Shown: positions 48,529 through 58,203, counted from the first letter of the stretch. The stretch is 64,000 nt of DNA from Polynucleobacter sp. MWH-UH2A (GCF_018687195.1 NZ_CP061321.1:930001-994000), one strand, 5' to 3'. The notes: a model not told the origin generated them from the sequence alone. A program made the numbers and translations.

Positions 48529-48918
48529 TTGAATATTCGGCGCAGTGCCATAGCTATTCTTAGTCTTTGCATTACTGCCTGCTCAGCAGCCAAGTTAGAG
48601 GCTCGATTAGAGGCCAACCCACAATGCAAGGATATTGTGAATCCTAAGACGGGCACATTAATGCCATGCCCAGGTTCTGATAAAGCTTTTTATCAATCTA
48701 TTGGTCTAGTAGAGCCCACAAGACCAGCCCAAGTAGTTGCAGTTACCGCTGCTATTGCCCCAAGTTCATCTGCTTCAACATCCGAAGGTGGTAATACGCC
48801 TCCTCCAAAACAGCCTAATCAGATCAATCAGACGAATCAGTTAAGTTCGCCAACAGATTGCAAACCAAGTCTACATAAAAAGACGGGCGGTATATTGCCT
48901 TGTCCATCTCCTAATTAA
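48529..48918 (+). CDS. Putative lipoprotein with duplicated Cys-Lys-Thr-Gly motif
   Basis: I do not recognise this 129-residue protein. An N-terminal hydrophobic stretch with lipobox ITAC suggests a lipoprotein (AILSLCITAC-SAAK). The mature part contains two related segments, CKDIVNPKTGTLMPCPGS and CKPSLHKKTGGILPCPSP, separated by a Pro/Gln/Asn/Thr-rich linker. A TTG at 48529, with GGCGGG 8 bases upstream, is the chosen start; the frame is open further upstream inside gltL, but that part lacks a signal peptide at the end. It follows gltL by 4 bases. Confidence 0.55.
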   Translation: MNIRRSAIAILSLCITACSAAKLEARLEANPQCKDIVNPKTGTLMPCPGSDKAFYQSIGLVEPTRPAQVVAVTAAIAPSSSASTSEGGNTPPPKQPNQINQTNQLSSPTDCKPSLHKKTGGILPCPSPN

Positions 48919-48928
48919 TATCGCTTGA

Positions 48929-49624
48929 ATGCTAAACATAATGCGTAAATATTTTGCTCTAACCTTTACAGCTCTCTTAATCAGCTTTCTATTGGGATGC
49001 AGCAATACACCTAAGCTAGCCTCTGAGCCAATACCGCAATCTGGCTTTTTGCCAAATTACGCTTTGCTTCAACCGGTGAACATTAGTCATAAAGATACAC
49101 GCATCTGGAGATACCGCAAACCAGGAATAAATCCAACAAGTTATACGGCAGTCATCTTGGATCCAATCTACTTAAATCAGAGTGCAACTAAAGAAATTAG
49201 TCCTGAGGCTATTTCTCAGGCGCAAATCGCCCTCCAAGACTCCATGGTCGCGGCAGTGAACGCACGTGGAAATATTAAGATTGTCACCAGCCCCGGTCCT
49301 GGAGTTGCTCGCTTTACTGTAGGCATCACTGGTGCTGAGAGTTCAACCGATAGCTTGCAGCCATGGAATTTCACACCCATTGGACTGGCCGTTAGTGCGG
49401 CTACCTACGCAGGTGGCGTGAATTCCAAAACACCCGCGCTACTAGTTGAAAGCAAAATTACGGATAGCCAATCTAAAGAATTGTTGGGTGAAGGCTTGGT
49501 TACAGTTCAAGGAGAGTCTTTTAGAACTGCATCTGGCTCAGTTGATTCTTTTATAGAAATGGCTAAGAAAGTAGTGCGTGTTGCAATGGAAGTTTCTGCC
49601 AACGCAACGCTACCAAATAAATAA
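48929..49624 (+). CDS. DUF3313-like lipoprotein
   Basis: A 231-residue lipoprotein: the signal peptide ends with a lipobox near residue 24 (SFLLGC-SNTPKLASEP). The mature part, with LPNYALLQPV, WRYRKPGINPTSYTAVILDP and FTVGITGAESS, resembles DUF3313 proteins of unknown function. An alternative start at 48941 (MRKYFALTF) is equally possible. It follows the previous lipoprotein gene by 10 bases and precedes the hydrolase gene by 34. Confidence 0.72.
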   Translation: MLNIMRKYFALTFTALLISFLLGCSNTPKLASEPIPQSGFLPNYALLQPVNISHKDTRIWRYRKPGINPTSYTAVILDPIYLNQSATKEISPEAISQAQIALQDSMVAAVNARGNIKIVTSPGPGVARFTVGITGAESSTDSLQPWNFTPIGLAVSAATYAGGVNSKTPALLVESKITDSQSKELLGEGLVTVQGESFRTASGSVDSFIEMAKKVVRVAMEVSANATLPNK

Positions 49625-49658
49625 TATTGAATTTCATTCTTCGAGACTCTCCCTAGTT

Positions 49659-50555
49659 ATGACGGTTACTTTTCCAGGTTTTGAGCAAAAACTAATTACC
49701 GTTCCGTCAGATGATGGTCCTATTGAAATAGCCTGCTTGGTTGGTGGAAGCGGGCCTGCTTTGCTACTCTTGCATGGCTTTCCTCAGACGAAAGCAATAT
49801 GGCATCAAGTTGCCCCAGAACTTTCAAAATCTTTTACCGTAGTTGCCGCCGATCTTCGTGGGTACGGAGCTTCCTCTAAACCTCATGGCAAGGCAGATCA
49901 CTCTACTTATTCCAAAAGATCCATGGCGCGTGACCAACATGCTGTGATGGCAGCATTAGGACATGAGCAATTTTTCGTCTTGGGGCATGATCGTGGCGCG
50001 AGGGTTTCTCATCGACTCGCAATGGATTTTCCGCAGAGTGTTCGTAAGCTCATGCTCTTGGATATTTCACCCACATTAACGATGTATGACAACACCTCAA
50101 TGGCATTTGCAAAGGGATATTGGCATTGGTTCTTCTTAATTCAGCCTGAGCCTGTGCCTGAAACCATGATTGGAGCAAACCCAGAGTACTGGCTTAAGAA
50201 TCACATGGGCCGTCATGCGGGGACAGGCATTTTTTCACCTGATCGCTGGGCTGAATACCTCTCTGGTGCTAGCAACCCACAAAGTATGCATGCGATGTGT
50301 GAGGATTACCGTGCCGCTGCATCCATTGATCTTATTCATGATCGCTCAGATAGACAGGCTGGTAAGAAGCTTCAAATGCCTCTTCGCTTGCTTTGGGGCG
50401 AGCATGGGCTGGTAAATCAGTGTTTTAATCCTGTATCCGATTGGCAGGCTATCTCTCAAGCGGAAGTGACGGGTAAGCCGGCGGCTTGTGGGCATTACAT
50501 TCCGGAAGAGTTACCAGAGCTACTAGCCCAAGAGGCAAAAGCATTTTTTGCCTAA
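49659..50555 (+). CDS. Alpha/beta hydrolase, haloacetate (fluoroacetate) dehalogenase-like
   Basis: A 298-residue alpha/beta hydrolase of the haloacetate dehalogenase group, which hydrolyses fluoroacetate or chloroacetate to glycolate. The nucleophile motif is GHDRGARV with Asp111, Arg112 and Arg115; other candidate active-site residues are Asp135, His156-Trp157, Tyr217 and His279, with spacings very close to those I recall for characterised fluoroacetate dehalogenases. The oxyanion region is LLLHGFPQTKAIWH. The start at 49659 fits the family; the frame extends upstream into the previous gene. A strong terminator follows. Confidence 0.82.
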   Translation: MTVTFPGFEQKLITVPSDDGPIEIACLVGGSGPALLLLHGFPQTKAIWHQVAPELSKSFTVVAADLRGYGASSKPHGKADHSTYSKRSMARDQHAVMAALGHEQFFVLGHDRGARVSHRLAMDFPQSVRKLMLLDISPTLTMYDNTSMAFAKGYWHWFFLIQPEPVPETMIGANPEYWLKNHMGRHAGTGIFSPDRWAEYLSGASNPQSMHAMCEDYRAAASIDLIHDRSDRQAGKKLQMPLRLLWGEHGLVNQCFNPVSDWQAISQAEVTGKPAACGHYIPEELPELLAQEAKAFFA

Positions 50556-50575
50556 GGTATTGGATTCCAAAAATG

Positions 50576-50614
50576 AAATAACCTAAATAAATCAGTTATT
50601 TAGGTTATTTTTTT
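50576..50614. terminator. Strong bidirectional terminator
   Basis: A perfect 15 bp inverted repeat (50576-50590 with 50596-50610), loop ATCAG, followed by more T on the plus strand and T-rich sequence on the minus strand. It ends the dehalogenase gene and the convergent small gene. Confidence 0.92.
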
Positions 50615-50629
50615 ACAGATTAGGTAAGC

Positions 50630-50815
50630 TTATTCTGGGTGAAAGTTGTTGCTGGCCATAAAACTAATGGTGCGCTCAAATCCCAAAATACGGATGTAGC
50701 GCCAAGCAATATCGCGGTATTTGCTGTCTAAATACCCAATTGCGACCTCAGGCGTCCTCTTAGACAGATCGATCTGTTGAATTGCACGGGCCCAACGTTT
50801 AAGTCTTGTTGACAT
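50630..50815 (-). CDS. Small uncharacterised basic protein
   Basis: A 61-residue protein I do not recognise. It is basic and soluble, with a KRW-ARA N-terminal segment and a central helix-like stretch (SKYRDIAWRYIRILGFERTI). The start at 50815 is supported by a near-perfect Shine-Dalgarno sequence (GGAGGTGA) 5 bases upstream, and the gene is followed by a strong terminator. It is downstream of the FAD oxidase gene on the same strand, 90 bases from its stop. Confidence 0.7.
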   Translation of the reverse strand: MSTRLKRWARAIQQIDLSKRTPEVAIGYLDSKYRDIAWRYIRILGFERTISFMASNNFHPE

Positions 50816-50820
50816 ATTTG

Positions 50821-50828
50821 TCACCTCC
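50821..50828 (-). promoter_or_regulatory. Strong Shine-Dalgarno site of the small gene
   Basis: GGAGGTGA, reading on the minus strand, lies 5 bases before the ATG at 50815. It decides the start against the in-frame ATG at 50830. Confidence 0.8.
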
Positions 50829-50905
50829 ATGACTCTCTAACGCCCCAAAAAGCGGCTGAGATGACAGGAAATGCAAAAAAATCTCAAAAATTGGAGTGGG
50901 ACCCC

Positions 50906-52324
50906 TTAAATTGAAACCACTTTATGGGGGTTAAGAAGATTTTGAGGGTCTAGAGCTCGTTTTAAGCTTTTCATGAGTTCATGAGCAACTTCACCTTTAT
51001 GGGCCCGTAAACCCTCTAATTTGAGCTGTCCGACCCCATGTTCAGCGGATATAGAGCCTCGATAGCGTTCGACTTGCGCATAAACCAACTCATGGATGGG
51101 TTTTTCATTTAATTGGTTGAAGCTCTTAGGCTCAGCACCCTCGGGGGCAGCAATGTTGTAGTGTAAGTTCCCGTCACCCAAATGACCAAAATTGATAATA
51201 CGCACGCCAGGATATCGGGACTTAATTAAGGCATCTGTTTCGCTCATAAACTCATCTAAAGAGGAGAGTGGGATAGTGATGTCATGTTTTAAGTTGGCGC
51301 CTTCCTCGGCTTGAGCGAGGGTGATATGTTCTCGCATGTGCCAAAACGCATTCGCTTGAGATAGATTGCTAGCAATCACCGCATCTGAAATCAACCCAGA
51401 TTCAAATGCCTCCTGCAAGATATCCTCTAAAAGTTGACGAACATGGGCTTCACTCTCATGATCCGACAATTCAATCAATACGGTGTAAGGTGGATTCCCT
51501 TTAAGAGGGTTTGCCATTTGCGGGAAGTGTTTTTCAGTTAGCAAGAGCGACTCATGAGTCATCATCTCGAACCCCGTTAAGAGCGAGGTAGCGCGCTTTT
51601 GGAATAGGTTGAGTAGCGCGATTGTGGAGTGGATGTCATCGACTGCTACCAATGTGGTCCATTGTGAAATCGGTAGTGGATACAGTTTCATTACAGCTGC
51701 TGTGATGATTCCTAAGGTACCTTCTGAACCCACAAAAAGATCACGAAGGTCATAGCCTGTGTTGTCCTTGCGTAGCCCCTTTAGACCATTCCAGATTTCA
51801 CCTTTAGCGGTAACAACCTCAAGCCCTAGGCAAAGGTCACGAGTATTGCCGTAGCGCAACACATTGGTGCCACCAGCATTGGTGGCTAAATTTCCACCGA
51901 TCATGCAGCTTCCCTCAGCTCCTAGACTTAATGGAAATAAAAATCCTTTTGCCGCAGTTGCTTCTTGAATGTTTTGCAGTATGCAACCAGCCTCAAGGGT
52001 AATGGTTTGGTTTGCCTCATCAATTTCAAGAATGGAGTTCATGCGCTTGAAATTCAAAACAATTTGATTGCCGCTTTGATCAGGCGTTGCGCCCCCGCAA
52101 AAACCAGTGTGGCCACCTTGAGGAACAATGCAAATACCATGACTGGCGCAAAGCTGGACGATCTTGGCAATCTCTGTAGAGGTGCGAGGTAAAACAACAG
52201 CCAGTGCTTTACCGGTATAACGTTTGCGCCAATCCGTTAGGTAGGGTTCTTTATCGAGATCTTTTGTTAATACGTATTGTTGGTCGATGATTTGCGTCAG
52301 CGCCTCAAGGAATTTATCTGTCAT
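50906..52324 (-). CDS. FAD-linked oxidase (D-lactate / D-2-hydroxyglutarate dehydrogenase type)
   Basis: A 472-residue flavoprotein that oxidises a 2-hydroxy acid. The FAD_binding_4 domain has VPQGGHTGFCGGATPD near residue 71 and GSEGTLGIITAAVMKLYPLP; the C-terminal FAD-oxidase domain has FGHLGDGNLHYNI and SAEHGVGQLKLEGL, with conserved metal-site histidines. The overall form favours the D-2-hydroxyglutarate or D-lactate dehydrogenase group; GlcD-type glycolate oxidase is less likely since no glcE or glcF is present. The start overlaps the end of the DUF2069 gene by 11 bases. Confidence 0.88.
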   Translation of the reverse strand: MTDKFLEALTQIIDQQYVLTKDLDKEPYLTDWRKRYTGKALAVVLPRTSTEIAKIVQLCASHGICIVPQGGHTGFCGGATPDQSGNQIVLNFKRMNSILEIDEANQTITLEAGCILQNIQEATAAKGFLFPLSLGAEGSCMIGGNLATNAGGTNVLRYGNTRDLCLGLEVVTAKGEIWNGLKGLRKDNTGYDLRDLFVGSEGTLGIITAAVMKLYPLPISQWTTLVAVDDIHSTIALLNLFQKRATSLLTGFEMMTHESLLLTEKHFPQMANPLKGNPPYTVLIELSDHESEAHVRQLLEDILQEAFESGLISDAVIASNLSQANAFWHMREHITLAQAEEGANLKHDITIPLSSLDEFMSETDALIKSRYPGVRIINFGHLGDGNLHYNIAAPEGAEPKSFNQLNEKPIHELVYAQVERYRGSISAEHGVGQLKLEGLRAHKGEVAHELMKSLKRALDPQNLLNPHKVVSI

Positions 52325-52711
52325 GAGGACAATCCTTATTTTGTTTTGCCAAGCTTTTCGCTGCCTTCTTGATTGGCTTTAAGTAAATCAGCAGACAAAC
52401 GAAGGCGATAGTAGCAAGGAGTGTTTCTAACAAAGCAAGCCAAAAATTCGCACCACTTTCTAGAATTCGAACCAAACCTTCGGTGGCGTAGAGCAATATC
52501 AACATCGATGCCCACTGCATGGTGTAGACCTTGCCTTTCCATAAACCTGGAATTGCAAACAACAAGGGAATGCCCTTCAAGATGAGCCATGAGCCGCCAG
52601 GCCGAAGCGGAGAGATAAACCATTCCCAGACTACGCACAAAATAAAGAGGTCCACAAATGCAGCTACTGCAAGCAATTGATAGGGATTTTTATTGGCAAG
52701 GAGTTTGTGCA

Positions 52712-52712
<1 letters not shown>
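52314..52712 (-). CDS. DUF2069 membrane protein
   Basis: A 132-residue inner-membrane protein with four predicted helices, with the family segments WEWFISPLRPGGSWLILKGIP, LWKGKVYTMQWASMLILLY and EGLVRILE. DUF2069 has no known function and regularly accompanies wrbA in Proteobacteria, as here. The start overlaps the wrbA stop by one base. Confidence 0.85.
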
Positions 52713-53317
<605 letters not shown>

Positions 53318-53330
53318 TTATGATACGGCG

Positions 53331-54179
53331 ATGCGTCTAATTCGTAACCCCCAATTATGGCTTTCTCTTGCAAAAGAGATCTGGGAGGGAAATCGTGACC
53401 AAAAACTCAATCAAATTGCCGCAAGTCTAGCCTACACCACGATTCTTTCCTTGGTTCCCATGATAACCATTGCGACGATTTTGATTGGTTACCTACCTAG
53501 AGTGATTCAGGTTAAGAATGCCTTTAAAACTTGGTTGCTAGATACCTATATGCCAGGGGGCATTAATCAGCAGGTGTTTATCTACTTGGACCAGTTCTCA
53601 GCTCAAGCAAGGGGGCTCACGCTTTTAGGTATTGCTGGTTTATTTGTTACTGCCATCATGACCTTGTCTGTCATTGAAAAGGCATTTAACCAAATTTTTA
53701 AAGTGCACCGCAGCCGACCTTTATTAAAAAAGGTAGTCATTTATTCAGCGGCAACATTTCTTGGGCCCATCCTACTGGGTGCAGGCATTTACTTAAGTGG
53801 CGCATTATTCAGCGCAACCGAAGGTTGGACTGAAGCGCTATCAGTTGGATTCAGTTTGATTGCTACGATTGCGCCGATTATTTTGGCAATCCTAGTATTT
53901 GCCGTTGTGTACAAGATATTGCCATACTCCCAGATTCTATGGAAGGATGCTATAACAGGGGCGTTCTTTGCTGCTATTAGTTTTGAACTCATGAAATTCG
54001 CCTTTGCCGTATTCTTGACTCACACCGCCTTCTACAAGACGGTGTATGGAGCCTTTGCGATTTTCCCATTGGCATTGCTTTGGATCTATCTGACATGGTG
54101 GATCACCCTGGCTGGAGCCGTATTGGTAGCCAACCTTCCTAGTATACGAAGTGGCATCATTAGGGTTATTCGTTACTAA
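53331..54179 (+). CDS. YihY family inner-membrane protein
   Basis: A 282-residue protein with six hydrophobic helices. Family signatures are LNQIAASLAYTTILSLVPM near residues 25-43 and FAIFPLALLWIYLTWWITLAGA near the end. The family was once misnamed ribonuclease BN; it has no nuclease motif and its function is unknown. The ATG at 53331 avoids overlap with the divergent wrbA start; the frame is open to 53295. Confidence 0.88.
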   Translation: MRLIRNPQLWLSLAKEIWEGNRDQKLNQIAASLAYTTILSLVPMITIATILIGYLPRVIQVKNAFKTWLLDTYMPGGINQQVFIYLDQFSAQARGLTLLGIAGLFVTAIMTLSVIEKAFNQIFKVHRSRPLLKKVVIYSAATFLGPILLGAGIYLSGALFSATEGWTEALSVGFSLIATIAPIILAILVFAVVYKILPYSQILWKDAITGAFFAAISFELMKFAFAVFLTHTAFYKTVYGAFAIFPLALLWIYLTWWITLAGAVLVANLPSIRSGIIRVIRY

Positions 54180-54257
54180 AACGGAGCTCTAAAGCCTTGA
54201 TTCGGTTAATGCTTGGGTCTATATTGAGCCTATATATCCACCGCACTCGGAGACAAA

Positions 54258-54713
54258 ATGAAAGTTCGTGACATCTTGCGCGTTAAAGGCAGCACCTTGT
54301 TTACGGTTGCGCCTGAGACTGCATTGCAAACTGCAGTACTTGTGATGAGCGAACATGACATTGGCTCTCTAGTTGTCATGGAGTACGACAAGCTCGTGGG
54401 CATCTTAACTTTTCGTGAGGTGATCGCCGCTTTAGCAAAGCACCATGGAAAGTTGGATGGATTGCAAGTGCGTTCTGTCATGAATCAAAAACCGCTGACT
54501 TGTAACATGGAGACTGAAATCGATGAGGTGCGTCGCATGATGTTAGTTGATCATGCCCGTTACTTACCGGTGATGGATCAGAAAATGTTAATGGGCGTAA
54601 TCTCATTCTATGACGTCGCAAAATCTGTAGTTGAGGCGCAAGATTTTGAAAACACCATGCTCAAGGCCTATATTCGTGACTGGCCTGAAGACGCAGAAAA
54701 AACGACAAATTAA
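54258..54713 (+). CDS. CBS-domain protein
   Basis: A 151-residue protein made only of a pair of CBS domains (residues 1-65 and 66-135), which bind adenine nucleotides or SAM and act as energy sensors. Signatures: KVRDILRVKG, MSEHDIGSLVVMEYDKLVGILTFREV, VRSVMNQKPLTCNMETEIDEV and RYLPVMDQKMLMGVISFYDV. There is no attached catalytic domain. It precedes aroC by 43 bases. Confidence 0.9.
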   Translation: MKVRDILRVKGSTLFTVAPETALQTAVLVMSEHDIGSLVVMEYDKLVGILTFREVIAALAKHHGKLDGLQVRSVMNQKPLTCNMETEIDEVRRMMLVDHARYLPVMDQKMLMGVISFYDVAKSVVEAQDFENTMLKAYIRDWPEDAEKTTN

Positions 54714-54756
54714 GGCTTTCTAGCCTAATATTTCTGACAAATGACATAATGTTGGA

Positions 54757-55872
54757 ATGTCAGGAAATACTCTAGGTCTTCTCTTTACCGTTACTACGTT
54801 TGGCGAGTCGCATGGCCCTGCAATTGGGGCTGTGGTAGATGGTTGCCCTCCAGGCATGTCATTGAGTGAGGCGGATCTACAGATTGATCTGGATCGTCGC
54901 AAGCCTGGCACCTCTCGCCACGTGACCCAACGCAAGGAAGAGGATAAGGTAGAGATACTTTCCGGTGTTTTTGAAGGTAAGACTACAGGCGCACCAATTG
55001 GGTTGCTTATTCGCAATACAGATCAACGTAGCCAAGATTATGGCGACATATTGCAGACATTTCGTCCGGGTCATGCTGACTATGCTTACCACCATAAGTA
55101 TGGCTTGAGAGATCCTCGTGGTGGCGGCAGATCTTCTGCGCGATTAACTGCGCCGGTTGTTGCCGCTGCTGCTATTGCAAAAAAATGGTTGCGCGAACAA
55201 TATGGCACTGAGTTTTATGGCTACATGAGTCAGCTTGGTGAAATTGAAGTTCCTTTTAAAGATGCTTCTCAAATTGAAGCAAATCCTTTTTTTGTCGCCA
55301 ATTCAGAAATCATTCCTCAGCTAGAGGCGTACATGGACGAGCTACGCAAAGCAGGGGATTCTTGTGGGGCACGTATTGAGGTGAGGGCACGCAATATTCC
55401 CGTGGGACTGGGTGAGCCCTTATTCGACAAGTTAGACGCTGATATTGCGCACGCTATGATGGGCATCAATGCGGTTAAAGGCGTTGAGATTGGCGCGGGC
55501 TTTGCCTCTGCATCCCAAAAAGGCAGTGAACATGGCGATGAATTGTTCACCGATGGTTTTGCCTCAAACAATGCAGGCGGAACCTTGGGCGGGATTAGCA
55601 GCGGGCAAGATTTGCGCGTATCCATAGCAATTAAGCCAACCTCTAGCATTATGAGTCCCAAGCAATCGATTGATTTACAGGGAAATCCTATAACCGTTCA
55701 GACCAAGGGTCGTCATGATCCTTGCGTTGGTATTCGTGCAACGCCTATTGCTGAGGCTATGCTTGCTCTAGTATTAATGGATCATGCATTACGTCACCGT
55801 GCGCAATGTGGCGATGTCAAATTGAATCTCAAGCCGATTCCTGCTGCGAGACCTGGAACAAAGCGCGATTAA
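54757..55872 (+). CDS. aroC: Chorismate synthase
   Basis: AroC (371 aa) makes chorismate from 5-enolpyruvylshikimate 3-phosphate using reduced FMN, the last step of the shikimate pathway. The family signatures are [20 protein letters not shown] at residues 9-28, [14 protein letters not shown] near residue 107, [11 protein letters not shown] and [20 protein letters not shown]. Length is typical. The MFS gene starts 14 bases after its stop, suggesting co-transcription. Confidence 0.97.
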   Translation: MSGNTLGLLFTVTTFGESHGPAIGAVVDGCPPGMSLSEADLQIDLDRRKPGTSRHVTQRKEEDKVEILSGVFEGKTTGAPIGLLIRNTDQRSQDYGDILQTFRPGHADYAYHHKYGLRDPRGGGRSSARLTAPVVAAAAIAKKWLREQYGTEFYGYMSQLGEIEVPFKDASQIEANPFFVANSEIIPQLEAYMDELRKAGDSCGARIEVRARNIPVGLGEPLFDKLDADIAHAMMGINAVKGVEIGAGFASASQKGSEHGDELFTDGFASNNAGGTLGGISSGQDLRVSIAIKPTSSIMSPKQSIDLQGNPITVQTKGRHDPCVGIRATPIAEAMLALVLMDHALRHRAQCGDVKLNLKPIPAARPGTKRD

Positions 55873-55886
55873 TTGATTTCATATAA

Positions 55887-57050
55887 ATGACGCCGGTACT
55901 TCGCTGGGCCTTCGGGTCCTTTTTCTTTTTATATTTCGCTTATGTAGGCTTGGTATCCCCATATGCAAGCTTGTTCTTTTTAGAACGCGGCTTCAATGTC
56001 ATTGAAATTGCGGCATTGATGTCAATGCTACAAATCACCCGTATTGTGGGTCCATTTAACTGGGGTTGGCTATCGGATTACTTATCGAATCGTATCGGCA
56101 TCATTCGTGTATGCGCTTGTTTAGCAGCCTTAGTGTTTTTATGTATTTTTTATTTGCAAACCTATATTGGCTTCTTCGTATGGATGTTTGTGTTGCACAC
56201 TATTTTGAGCAGTCAAATGCCTTTGGGTGAGACGGCAACAATTCATGCGCTCTACAAGGACAATTCATTTGATAAACGCTACGGACGCCTTAGATTATGG
56301 GGTTCTATTGGCTTTATTACGATGGTGCTCATAGCCGGTGAGTTATTTCAACGCAAAGGAATTGAGCTTTATCCCTATGTTGGCACAGTGATTCTTTTTG
56401 CTCTTGCGGCAATTACTTTTTGTCTTCACGAGCCAAAAATGGAACGACGCAAAATGGTGAAGGGTGAGTTATTTGCGGTGTTACTAAATCCTGATGTACG
56501 TTGGTTTTTGGTATCTGGATTTTTTATGATTTTTGCTCATGCCTCTTTATATGTTTTTTATTCTCTCTACCTAGCCAATCTTGGCTACGATAAATTTCAG
56601 ATTGGCTTATTTTGGGCTTTAGGTGTTGCTGCTGAAGTTCTCTTTTTCTATTTCCAAAATAAGATGCTCAGTCGAATTGATTCAGAGATCATTCTTCAAG
56701 GTGCCTTTGGTGTAGGGGTAGTGCGATTTGCTTTGATCGCTTTTTTCCCAACAACCTTGGTTCTGATTATTGCTCAACTGATGCATGCCGGTACGTTTGC
56801 CGCGCACCACAGCGCTGCAACTAAACTTTTGCAACGCTGGTTTACGGGACCCTTGCAGGCAAGAGGTCAGGCAATTATGGCGACCGTCTCGTACGGACTA
56901 GGCGGGACTATTGGTGGGTTATGTGCAGGCTGGATATGGGATCTGTTTCAGCCAAGAGATGTTTTTGTGATGTCTGCGTTAGCTTGCGGCTTAGCAGGTA
57001 TGGCGATTCAAAAATTGCGTCCTCGCCGATACCCGCCTAGAAAAACATAA
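55887..57050 (+). CDS. MFS transporter, HcaT-like
   Basis: A 387-residue major facilitator with 12 predicted helices, of the MFS_1_like / HcaT (putative phenylpropionate permease) group. Recognisable parts are YFAYVGLVSPYASLFFLERG at the N-terminus, KRYGRLRLWGSIGFI in the loop after helix 4 and QARGQAIMATVSYGLGGTIGG in the C-terminal half. The substrate is unknown; the name HcaT rests on weak similarity. It follows aroC closely and converges with the parvulin gene. Confidence 0.85.
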   Translation: MTPVLRWAFGSFFFLYFAYVGLVSPYASLFFLERGFNVIEIAALMSMLQITRIVGPFNWGWLSDYLSNRIGIIRVCACLAALVFLCIFYLQTYIGFFVWMFVLHTILSSQMPLGETATIHALYKDNSFDKRYGRLRLWGSIGFITMVLIAGELFQRKGIELYPYVGTVILFALAAITFCLHEPKMERRKMVKGELFAVLLNPDVRWFLVSGFFMIFAHASLYVFYSLYLANLGYDKFQIGLFWALGVAAEVLFFYFQNKMLSRIDSEIILQGAFGVGVVRFALIAFFPTTLVLIIAQLMHAGTFAAHHSAATKLLQRWFTGPLQARGQAIMATVSYGLGGTIGGLCAGWIWDLFQPRDVFVMSALACGLAGMAIQKLRPRRYPPRKT

Positions 57051-57065
57051 TTACGATCGACTGGC

Positions 57066-57857
57066 TTATTGAATTTTTGCTTTTGAGCGAAGCTTCTGCA
57101 TCATTTCTGCGAACTTGGCTTTTTGCCAGTTTTGGTCTGAGGCAATCATTTGTTTTAGTTCCGCCTTGAGATCATCGAAGCTAGGCGCTTTCATATCTCG
57201 GGAATCAACCATTTTGATAATGTGCCAACCAAATTGAGATTTAACTGGTTTATCGGTAACTTGCCCATTTTTGAGCTGCACCATTGATTTTGAAAACTCT
57301 GGCACAAGCGATTTTTCGGTAACCCAACCCAAATCACCGCCATTGGGTGCGGAGCCTGGGTCTTTTGATTTGGCTTTCGCGATATCCTCAAAATTTCCGC
57401 CTGCTTTCAGCTGCGCAATGATGGATTTCGCATCAGCTTCTTTTTCTACCAAGATATGCTCGACATGGTATTCCTTGCCAGTGTATTGATCCTTGACGGA
57501 ATCATAAGCAGCCTTTAGTTCAGCCTCAGTAACACCTTCTTTTTCAACATAATCTTCAAAGACTGCGGCAACCAAAATACCCACTCGCGATTGCTCTAAT
57601 TGTTCGCGCACGGATTCTTTTTGAATTACACCACGCTTATCCGCCTCTTGCAAAATGAGCTCTTTAGTAACGAGCATTTCACGGGCTTGATCACGAACCT
57701 GTGGGTTGTCAGGCTGACCAGATTTCTGAACCAATTTATCAAGCTGAGCCTTGGGGATCGATTTGCCATTCACAATGGCGGCATTTTGTGAGAATGCGGA
57801 TGTGGAAGCGAGGGCGACTAGAGCTGCAATAGTGAGAATATGACGATTTTTTAACAT
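57066..57857 (-). CDS. Periplasmic peptidyl-prolyl isomerase (PpiC/SurA-like)
   Basis: A 263-residue exported parvulin. A signal peptide ends near TSAFS-QNAAIVNG; a SurA_N-like chaperone part (residues 25-125) is followed by one rotamase domain at about residues 130-228 with YHVEHILVEKEADAKSIIAQL, SKDPGSAPNGGDLGWV and KSQFGWHIIKMVDSR. It would assist folding of outer-membrane proteins. It lies downstream of a BolA/yciB/msrB minus-strand cluster. Confidence 0.9.
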   Translation of the reverse strand: MLKNRHILTIAALVALASTSAFSQNAAIVNGKSIPKAQLDKLVQKSGQPDNPQVRDQAREMLVTKELILQEADKRGVIQKESVREQLEQSRVGILVAAVFEDYVEKEGVTEAELKAAYDSVKDQYTGKEYHVEHILVEKEADAKSIIAQLKAGGNFEDIAKAKSKDPGSAPNGGDLGWVTEKSLVPEFSKSMVQLKNGQVTDKPVKSQFGWHIIKMVDSRDMKAPSFDDLKAELKQMIASDQNWQKAKFAEMMQKLRSKAKIQ

Positions 57858-57918
57858 GGTGACCGAGAGATTGAGTGATTAAGCGATTAAGTAGTTAATA
57901 CAGGAAGTGTAAAGCAGC

Positions 57919-58203
57919 CTAGAGGCCCGCTTCTTGAGGTGTCAAGGCGGAGATAGTTAAAGCATGGATTTCCTTGGGAATATGGCGATTCAAAGCGGCA
58001 TAAATGGCTCTATGGCGTGCCACAGATGAGAGGGAATCAAATTCAGGGGCTACTATACTCAGCTTGAAGTGACCGCCACCACTAGCTGCACCAGCATGAC
58101 CGGCGTGCAGGTGACTCTCATCCTCAATAGTCAATCGATGGATTGAGAAGGCTTTTTCAAGATCCAGCTTGAATAACTTTATGCGCTCTTCATTGGTGTT
58201 CAT
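57919..58203 (-). CDS. BolA family protein
   Basis: A 94-residue BolA/IbaG-type protein that works with monothiol glutaredoxins in iron-sulfur or iron regulation. The helix-turn-helix-like class II KH fold shows as FSIHRLTIEDESHLHAGHAG, with GGGHFKLSIVAPEF and RHRAIYAALNRHIPKEIHAL. The start at 58203 overlaps the yciB stop by 4 bases (ATGA); the frame extends upstream to 58236 but that part lies in yciB. Confidence 0.92.
   Translation of the reverse strand: MNTNEERIKLFKLDLEKAFSIHRLTIEDESHLHAGHAGAASGGGHFKLSIVAPEFDSLSSVARHRAIYAALNRHIPKEIHALTISALTPQEAGL

Noticed and set aside
50893..50905. Short hairpin after the FAD oxidase stop as a terminator
   Set aside because: Only a 5 bp stem with one G-U pair and a triloop; too weak to list as a feature, although a T-rich run follows on the minus strand.
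54720..55661. Antisense frames over aroC
   Set aside because: Shadow frames with no supporting features.
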